From positions 38,230,153-38,294,152 of the forward strand of contig NC_134465.1 in NCBI RefSeq assembly GCF_047948215.1: a DNA stretch of 64,000 bases. The letters run 5' to 3'. Below the pieces are notes generated by a model. The model saw only the letters and a list, made by a program, of their open reading frames with translations. It did not search any database and was not told the DNA's origin. The stretch comes from Lycorma delicatula. Taxonomy: Eukaryota; Arthropoda; Insecta; Hemiptera; Fulgoridae. The translations under genes were made by a program, and so were the position numbers. Positions 55,791 through 64,000 of this stretch are shown piece by piece (position 1 is the stretch's first letter; each line of letters opens with the position of its first letter).

Positions 55791-56054
55791 TTTCAATAAA
55801 AATTTGTATCTTAAAATCGGATCGAGATATTTTAATAAAATTTGGGATTGAGGTACGGTTGAAATTATTAAAAAGCGGAACCCAAAAATCGGACCGAGGT
55901 TGATCGTTTGTTTGTTTTTTTAATCGTTAATAATAATTACTTATAATTGAAATTATTATTTGTTATTTTAAATTCGGTTAATGAAAGAAGTGAAAACGGG
56001 CACAAAATTGTCAGACCGCATAATTTTTGCGTTCTGCTTAAACAATTTCAGCCG

Positions 56055-56810
56055 TTTATCTATATATATATAAAAATGTATGTTTGTCTGTATGTCTCTT
56101 ATGCCTTCCTAAACCGTTCATCCGATACCGATGAAACTTTGGGGAACGCATGCCAGAGAAGGTTTCTGAATTAGTTGGGATCCGCTGGATGGCGCTGGCG
56201 TCGAGATACTTCGAAAAATTGTATTTACGGTCCGATTTGCCTCATTCAGAATACATGTTACTTACGTAGAAAGAATTATCTCTGCAAAAAATGAACCCGC
56301 TAGATGGCGCTGGGGTTTGAAATATTTAGAAAAATTATATTTATGGACCGATTTGGTTCATATTCAGAATATAAATAAATATTAGTTACGTGAAAATAAA
56401 TATTTTTACAAAAACTATACCCGCTAGGTGGGGCCGGTGTCGAGATATTTACGAAACAAACAAATATACAAACAAACTTTTATTCTATATATATATATAT
56501 ATATAAAGGCATGTTCGTATGTGTGTCCGCTAAAGACCAATAAACTAATGGACCGATTTACGCGCGGGCAAAAGGGAAAAATATAAAACAGGGAAAAGGT
56601 GGAAAGAGAAAAGGGCAAAGGGTAAAAAGGAAACTTGGAGAAGGGTAGGGAGAAGTTGGAGGGAGAAAAGGGGAAGGAGAATAAGTCAAAGATAAAATTT
56701 GTGAAGTTCAGTTTTTTAATTTTTTTATCAAATTTTAAATTGTGTTCATTTGTACTCTCTCTCTCTTTTCCACTCTTCGGCAATAGCGAAGCATTAACGG
56801 GTCTGCTAGT
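56055..56810 (+). mobile_element. Helitron-like non-autonomous element(s)
   Basis: The left end begins TCTATATATATATAAAAATG followed by TATGTTTGTCTGTATG, a start I know from insect Helitrons. The right end at 56810 reads CGGGTCTGCTAGT just after a short hairpin-like GCAATAGCGAAGCATT, the typical CTAG(T) terminus. A second left-end-like stretch begins at 56483 (TCTATATATATATATATATA, then GTATGTGTGTCC), so either two elements are fused or a 328-bp copy sits next to a 5' fragment. No Rep/helicase coding sequence is present. A purine-rich GGGAAAAGG tract fills 56565-56690. Confidence 0.6.
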
Positions 56811-59099
56811 TTTAAATAGATTTGAACAAAAGGTTTAACATTTTATTTAATAAAACATAATCGATAAATCTAATACTTACGAAAATATACGGCCGATGTT
56901 TAGAAATTTTCTGAGAAAATTTTTAAACTTATTTATTTTATAGATGCCGGATACACACATATACAGTAAATTTAATTAAAATTATCAATCCAGTTCTTAA
57001 TGACATACATTTTTATTGGAAAAAATAAAAGCACGAAATGGCGAACAGACGGAAAATGCTGGGAGATAAGGCATTTGTCCACATGAATTTTTCTTGTTTT
57101 GTTGTCCTGATTGAATAACTTAAGTTTTAACAAAGTTTCCTGAGACGCACGCACGCACGCACACATCTATTAATTAATTAAAGATCGATTGGTTGTTTGT
57201 AATTTTGGACCAACTTTCAAAATCGATATTTAGAATTGAAAAAAAAAATGTTATTAACACTTGTCAGATCAATTCCATTTCGTCTATTGACGTGTATAAA
57301 ATACAAGTCAATTAAATAAATAGTATTAATTAAATACTTGTCAATTTGACTAATGCGTACGGTATTCGATATTTTTTCTGTTAAATCACTTACGACAGTT
57401 CTTTTTTTTTTTCATTTTACATGCTCCTTAGTCTAGTGATTGTTTACTCCTTTATCTTGCGTTTGTTGTAAAACAGTCTAAAATCTTTAAATTATTTTCT
57501 GTACTCCCTTTGACCCTTTAGTGAATCTTTTAGAAGTCATTCGATTTAAAGTAATTTATTTTATATATATATGTGCGCGTGCGACTGTGCGTATTTGTAA
57601 GTGTAGTTAAAATTAACCTGTTGGGAATTAATTTTGTGTTGCATTTGACCACAATTTTTTTATAGTGAATGTATTTTTTGTATGTATAAGATAATCGTCC
57701 GATTAAAATGTGCTGCATAGTAAAAGGGATTACGGAGGCTATTTTAGAATTTGAATGAAATAAGATGAAATTTGAGTTTTGATTGAAATGTAAATCCATT
57801 ATTTATTTACACGTGCGATATATATTTTTTTTAAAAACCGTACTAGAATCTAAATCGGGCAACGGTATACTCACTGTTCAGAAACATGTAGCTGTGGAGC
57901 GCGCAAATTATTGTAGGCGTTCAAGCGCGAGAGCCGTTTTAATATCCTTAATATTGTTACTTCGTTTCCGGAACGTTTTTGAAATTTTCATACGATTTTC
58001 CAGAAGCAATAGGGCAGTCTACGGTTGATGGTCAGATTCTTGTCTGCTTTCTTATCTTACGAAACGTGTAAGTAGCTCCTACTCTCCGCACTTAGTCGTA
58101 AAAAATAATAGAAGCGTGTACGCTTTTTCGTAACGTGCACGCGTAATTCTTGCACACCCGCGATAAAATTTCAAAGTGTTTTGTTTATTGTTAAAATTTA
58201 TTTTTATTAAGATTATATTAATTTTAACTCGTAAAATGAAACAAAAAATTGAAAGATGTTCGATGTATGTAACAAAGTACAGAAACGTTATAAAATGTTA
58301 TAAGGACGGATACATTTAACTCTAATAAATTAGGAAAATTTGACCGTCACACGTGTTTAAAAACAAATAAGATGGTGTCGAAATAGGTCAAAGGGATAAG
58401 GTTATCAAAAGGGCAAAACAAAAGCGACGGAACGAGAATGCGTATCGTAAATATTCTTATGATATTTATTCCACATTAAACAATTTTTGGGTTTTTTCCC
58501 CAAAATACGATTATAATTTTAGTGAACATGTATCTAAAATATTAATATTTAATTTTTCTCTTGTGTATCAAATAATATTAGGAAGAATCGAACGACAATA
58601 ATATAAACAATTTAACTGTAATAAAATACATATATATATGAATCATTAACAGTTATTGCAGAATAAACGCAGATAAAAATAATAAATTACGTGATAAACC
58701 GTGAACGCTGCCTGTAAGAAAGATTTAATTACAAATTTAACAGTATTGCAGAACTATATATTGTTAGAACGTAAGTTAGCACGAAAAACTACTAGCATTC
58801 AACAAACATTTGGCACGGTACTAGGCCGACTGAAAACATTATCACTTTAATGTAGATTATATTTATTACCGAAACTACATACTATGCTACTATTTAATTA
58901 AAACTAGTTTATTATTCCGATTAATATTATAAGTACTCTAAATAATTATTTTTTCTACTCGCTTTATTACTGTAGATCGTAAATTTCGAATTCGCTGTTG
59001 TCGGTAGATTTTAAAGTGTTCGTATTCGATTCTGAATTCACATTTATACGCGAATATGATGTGCACATCATATTAATGTTCATCTTCAATGTATTTTTT
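56811..59099. other. AT-rich region without recognised genes
   Basis: A (CGCA)n stretch at 57148-57164 and a TA/GTGCG tract near 57563-57580 are the only simple repeats. No coding frame stands out. Confidence 0.4.
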
Positions 59100-60140
59100 T
59101 TTAACCTTGACAACGTGCTCGCAGACATTCCTCCACTCAGCTTCAGATACTTTATGAAATTCTTTTTCAGCTAAATTAAAAACGTCCGACATATTAATGT
59201 TGTATTTCTTTTAGGTACTTACCCTTTCTCTTGACTCCAAATCACTTCAGTGGCATTTAAATCAGGGTGATAAGGTGGCAAACGTAGAACTGTATGACCA
59301 TAATTTTCGAAAATGTCGTCTATTAGAAATTTATTTTGATTTTCTTTGTGTAATTTTATATTATAGCCGGAGAACAGATAATTCGTTGTTCGGCTAACCA
59401 TTTTATCATATCGCTTTTTAAAGAGTTAGAATTTGGCTGCTTTTGTAGCAGAACGTTGTGATACGATGCGTTACTTAGTACAATGACCGACCGAGGTGGC
59501 ACGTTGGTAATACAGTTATTTCGTGTACTTTTCGGAATCCATCGATTTGTGTTTGACTCATACATAAGTAAAGCATTTTTAATGAATCCTTTATTACAGC
59601 CGGCATGAACAATTATTAATAGTAATCCCTTGCATACTGGTGTTTTCAGTTGTCCATAAAGGTTTGTTGTTTATACCCACGATTTTTGTGTCGCATGTAG
59701 GTTTCATCTGTGTACAATCGGTCTTCCTTCGCGAATCAGGAAAATTTGTAATAGAAATTTCATTCCTTGCATTTTAATGTCGTGCCGTTCTCTTAGTATT
59801 TTCCGGTTGTCTTCTGTTTTTTCCCCCATCTAATCCCATTTTACGTAATATTCTCTTTAAAGATCTTTCACTCCCTTCGAAATTAATTTCGCTTTGGCGG
59901 GCGTTTTGCATAATTCTGTTCACAGTAGGAACGCATTTTTCGGTTACATAAAATTTATTTATTAAACGTCCCAAAGCATCCGTGTCAAACGAATCTGAAT
60001 TCCACACAGTGCTGGGGCGATTTGCGGGGTTTCTCGGCGAAACGAACATGGATGGCTGGCTTCTCAGTTTCATTTGATCTCACTTCTGCTATAATTCTTT
60101 GGACCGTTCGTTTTGATGCATTTTTCGCTTGAACAACCGT
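59100..60140 (-). pseudogene. Tc1/mariner-superfamily (IS630-like DDE) transposase, decayed
   Basis: Minus-strand remnants in order. The N-terminal part (60073-59774) has RPSTVWNSDSFDTDALGRLI, then FEGSERSLKRILRKMGLDGG, a helix-turn-helix region. The middle, near 59700-59585, is shifted and lacks the first catalytic aspartate block. 59565-59356 has RWIPKSTRNNCITNVPPRSV and VLSNASYHN, where the family has VLDNASYHN, so the second aspartate is now serine. The end (59401-59219) has GHTVLRLPPYHPDLNATEVI, the final acidic block. The C-terminal helices run to about 59100. Loss of a catalytic residue and several shifts make it inactive. Confidence 0.72.
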
Positions 60141-60691
60141 TCAGCACTTCACTTTTCCTCTCTATTCCGCTTCCGGCATTGTTTTGTAAAAAGAAATTGT
60201 AAACGTTGAATAGAATTTCCGTCGCCTGACTGTGAACTACTGTACCTTTTCACCTTAACTTGGGAATTTTAAAAGAAAATAACTATTGAAATATTAAAAA
60301 TTTAAAGGACAAAATTTTTGACAACGCCTTAAATGAAAACAACATAACAGAGTAAAAATAAATCACTAACAGCTATTCACTCATTATGTAAAATATACAC
60401 CGCAATGTTTCTACAATAACCATTCTAGAACATAATTACAAGCGATGTGTGACATATGATTCTTCAAAGCGCTATGATTAGAGTAGATTAAAAATAAGTA
60501 CATGAAATTCGTAGAATTCCGTGTTGTGTTTAAAATGCTTCATAAATAGCACATTAGTCATTATGATTCGTGAATGATTATATTATTAGTTGCTGTACAA
60601 CAGGAAATAGGTCTACATCACAGCATATATAATTTGGAATAAAACTCAGAGTTGCACACGGTACAGCAAGTTCATGAAACCTCTCCTTTTT
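60141..60691. other. AT-rich spacer
   Basis: No gene recognised. Confidence 0.4.
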
Positions 60692-60886
60692 TCTGTTTCA
60701 GGTCGACCATTCCTGAGATGTGTGGTTAATTAAAACCCAGTCACCAAAGAACACCAGTATCCACGATCTAGTATTCAAATCCGTATAAAAGTAACTGTCT
60801 TTACTACGACTTGAACCTTAAAACGCTCATCTTCGAAATCAGCCGATTTACGATGACAGTTAACCACTAGACCAGCCCGGTGGGCT
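60692..60886 (-). repeat. tRNA-derived SINE, copy B (5' two-thirds)
   Basis: On the minus strand it starts CCCACCGGGCTGGTCTAGTG and continues through the body to the CTCAGGAATGGTCGACCTGA block. The 3' tail is missing. It is more diverged in the tRNA-like head than copy A. Confidence 0.78.
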
Positions 60887-60904
60887 AAGTTTATGAAACT
60901 ATTT

Positions 60905-61200
60905 TTTTTCCAATGCATTCAAAATGCTACTACATAGGCTTTCAGTCCCTGCGCCAACATATGTGCCGATACGTTTACACATATTTACGCGAATATTCCA
61001 CAAAAAGGAAGTATATTTTGATATTGTGTTTCTAATTTCAGGACGACTTTCAAGACATAAGCGAGATATTTGGGATGCAATTTCGAGCTGGGCATCTCTA
61101 AAGTGCGTTTTTATTTTGATAAGAGATGCGCACCTGGCTGTGGAAAAGTCCGTCATCAGGGGAAGCCCGCAGGGTTCTGTTCTCGGTCTTAGAGTAATAT
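60905..61200 (+). mobile_element. Possible LINE reverse-transcriptase scrap
   Basis: A plus-strand open stretch ends in VIRGSPQGSVLGL (near 61158), the G.PQGSVLGP motif of LINE reverse transcriptases. The preceding residues fit only loosely (VPAPTYVPIR, SGRLS). The motif alone is short, so this is tentative. It lies between two SINE copies in opposite orientation. Confidence 0.35.
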
Positions 61201-61340
61201 ATTTATATACTTAATATATAGTGTTTAAAAAACTGGATTAATCGCAGGAAATTTAAAAGTTAATTTAAGCTATTATTATAAATAATCGGGTGTCGCCGAT
61301 ACTCTGGTGTGCGATTTTGTGTTATCGAACTTAGAAAGTA

Positions 61341-61622
61341 CCCACCGGGTTGGTGTAGTGTTGAACGCGTCTTCGCAAAGCAGCTGATTTGGAAGCCGAG
61401 AATTCCGTCGTACAAGTCCTAGTAAAGGCAGTTACTTTTATACGGATTTGAATACTAGATCGTGGATACCGGTGTTCTTTGGTGGTTGGGTTTCAATTAA
61501 CCACATATCTCAGAAATGGTTCACCTCAGACTGTTCATGACTACACTTCATTTACACTCATACATATCATCCTCTGAAGTAATACCTGACGGTAATTCCG
61601 GGAGGGTAACAGGAAAAAGGTA
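61341..61622 (+). repeat. tRNA-derived SINE, copy C (full-length)
   Basis: Starts CCCACCGGGTTGGTGTAGTG with a B-box-like GTACAAGTCC about 65 bases on, and shares the body and tail with copy A (CACTTCATTTACACTCATAC, CATCCTCTGAAGTAATAC, GGTAATTCCGGGAGG). Confidence 0.85.
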
Positions 61623-64000
61623 TTTAGAACTTATTCGATGCGTTTTTTTTTTCTGTTACTGTACAGCGTTCAGCATACAGGGAACGATTTTCTATTCTGT
61701 AATTATAATGATATGATGCGTTTTACGTGTTTAAATATTATTCATAGACACGAGCCACTGCTATCTCTCTCACACACACACACTCTCACACAACCTACGT
61801 TTTTTTTTATGTGCTAGATACTTTTGTCATTTGAAAGTATTTTTTCATTACTTCATAACAAATTATAATTTATTTTATTAAAGTATCATAATTTCAGTTT
61901 AAATTGTTTGTTTACAGGCTAAATGATTTAATTTAATTGATAGTCGATTAATGTCCTGTTTTGATAGATTTGACGAATAGGAAGAAGAATTTGATTAAAA
62001 TCACTTTTTACATGTATTCAAGTCTTAATTTTTTACCGAATCGAGTGATTTTTACTTTTTTTTTAAATTTTTATTCTGTAAAGGGAGTTCTGTCGGCCCT
62101 GTTAAATTTTTTTCCTGCATAGTTTTGGTGAAAATAAAGTCTACCTAAAGGATTTAACGATATTTTAATTTCTTGTTCTCATTAGTATCATCGATCGTCT
62201 TCGAAAATATTCAAGAAAACTTAGGATAAAATACAAAGAAAGAACGATGCTAATCGTCGTTAATCGAAATTAATATGAAAACAAGAAAGAGCTTAAAAAA
62301 TCTTTTATAAGAAATTACTTGCAATTTAAAATTTTACTGTCGTTATAATACTTAAACGATCGTCATCAGTAGATGCTGTGGAATTATTTGGAAACTTTAT
62401 TAAAAAACGATGATAATAATAATAAAATTAACAATACCTATTGAGTTAATCGTCCGATTTTAGTCGCCGAATTTGATTCTTATAAACGTATGCAAAGAAG
62501 AGATCCATTTATGAGGATATTTGTATAAACGAAAGAAATTTAGGGCATCGGGCGACAAATAACTATTAAAACCCATCGAGAACTACTACAAGGCCCCGTG
62601 CAGTGTTCGCTAGCGTTCTCTGGATAATGGATCCGTTTTTTCTTTATCTTTGTCGTTACAGTCTTTTTTTTTTTTGCGATATGTCCGATGGAATTGTCGA
62701 AACAATATTGTCTTCTGGACTAGCGGAGAAGCGCGTTGTGGCGAATCGACGGATCCGGTTTCTAAACTGCATTTTATGCATATACGGCGATGTTCTTCGG
62801 CCCTAGCGGCTGGATTTTATAGCACCTTTCTTTTCTTGTGCCGTGATTTAAAGAGTGAAGAATGCTTATTTCGTAATCAGACTCCGCGAGACGTTGAAAA
62901 ATAAAGATTCGTCGCAAAGTTGCCGCAATCCCTGTGTATAAGTTGCGTCGTGCGATGGAAAACATTAAAGTCTAATTTAAAAAATGTGGGAATCGAAACG
63001 GTGGCCGCCTTAAGCCTTCGGGTGGTAGATATATAAGAAAAGTTATTTTTTTAAATGTTTATTATTTTATAATAAAGATATGTGATAATCGTTAAATATT
63101 TTGTACAGTGCCGAATACCGTGTGACGAAGCGTAAAATAAAGGCTCTATAACGAACAAAGAAATAAACGCTTATTCTTACAAAATTTATATATAACAAAC
63201 TACCGATATATCATAATACAAGTATATCGCTTACGAATTCAATATGAACTTACTTTCACGAAAATATTCTACACGTATGTTTAACGTAATCTGATAGTTC
63301 TACTCGTTAGCCGAACTCCTGTTAACAAAAAACTTATCTATCAGTTAAGAGTGGAACCTCGGACAATATCCGCTAATAAAGAAAATTTTTCAAATTTTAT
63401 TAGTTTCATTTCTTTTTCCTCGACATCTTTTTCTTTAATTCACCGGACCGTGTAAATAAAAAAAAATCGTTCCCACTGGACTGGGAAAAGGAACCTCGTT
63501 TGAAATTTCAAAAACAGTTTGTTGTAAGTAGTGTACAGTTTTTTTAAAAAGCTTTTATCGAAGCGGAAGCCGTTTTGATTCTTTGATCTTTTACTATATT
63601 TTATTTATTAAGGTTTTTTTTAAATTAAGTGCACCCCGAGTGAATAAATTATATAATAGAGGGAGGGAGCACGTCGCTGAAAAATATTTCAAGTTGAGAA
63701 ATAACAGATATCTCTATAATTTCAGTCGTGTACTAGCAATGCAATGCGTAGTTAAAAGTTCATTCTTCGAGTTCCATTAAAAGTGATTGTATAATTTTTT
63801 ACTAACAGCGAAACGCAAATCGTTTCGCAAGCGTTGGAAAACCTGAAATAAGCTGTTTTGAATTAAAAGCCTTTCGTTTTATTTTTATACAAAACGAAAA
63901 GAAAACGACCGTTCTTATTTGCAGGAGGAACTTTATGTTTACGGTACGTACGAGTAGATATCGCTCGCCGCGAAGAATTACGTCTCTCGTCTGCATTTAA
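61623..64000. other. Region without recognised genes
   Basis: A short (CA)n at 61768-61792. Two plus-strand frames at 62603-62904 are of fairly balanced composition but show no motif or splice context. Nothing else seen. Confidence 0.4.

Overview
This is a nuclear stretch of an AT-rich animal genome. I read it as an insect and guess Hemiptera, because it combines interrupted genes with consensus splice sites, a tRNA-headed SINE family and many kinds of decayed transposon. No species can be proved from the sequence. There are no operons, no bacterial-style genes and no CRISPR.

Host genes are few. The best are: (1) a two-exon CFAP97/hemingway-type ciliary gene on + (20463-21284 and 25365-25433), whose 4.1-kb intron is filled with transposon debris; (2) a single-exon gene on - (28013-28780) for the mitochondrial large-subunit ribosomal protein mL64 (CRIF1/GADD45GIP1); (3) head-to-head with it, the first exon of a secreted protein on + (29627-29918); (4) an 82-codon internal exon of an unidentified gene on - (35231-35478). 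A possible terminal exon at 7286-7465 is much weaker.

The rest is mostly mobile DNA. From left to right: a Tc1/mariner-type element with unusually long (~460 bp) inverted repeats at 3.07-5.39 kb; a fold-back MITE at 6.1-6.6 kb; a jockey-like LINE remnant (-) abutting an RTE-like LINE (+) at 13.3-17.4 kb; a second RTE-like LINE (-) at 31.8-34.6 kb; a Polinton/Maverick-type element at 36.05-41.97 kb; hAT remnants at 43.4-44.4 and 50.9-52.4 kb; a pogo/Tigger remnant at 45.9-46.8 kb; an internally deleted mariner at 54.1-54.6 kb; a Helitron-like element at 56.1-56.8 kb; another Tc1/mariner-superfamily remnant at 59.1-60.1 kb; and four copies of one tRNA-derived SINE.

The most notable object is the 5.9-kb Polinton-like element. 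It has ~335-370-bp terminal inverted repeats that begin AG and end CT, near-identical 6-bp flanking duplications (CCGGTG/TCGGTG), and genes on one strand. In transcription order these are two short paralogous ORFs sharing FVPGG, a BIR (IAP-like) zinc-finger ORF, a D-D-E integrase, a packaging-type ATPase, a coiled-coil protein, a capsid-associated protein and a 30-codon capsid stub that stops at the inner edge of the repeat. No DNA polymerase B is visible, so it looks like an internally deleted, decayed copy.
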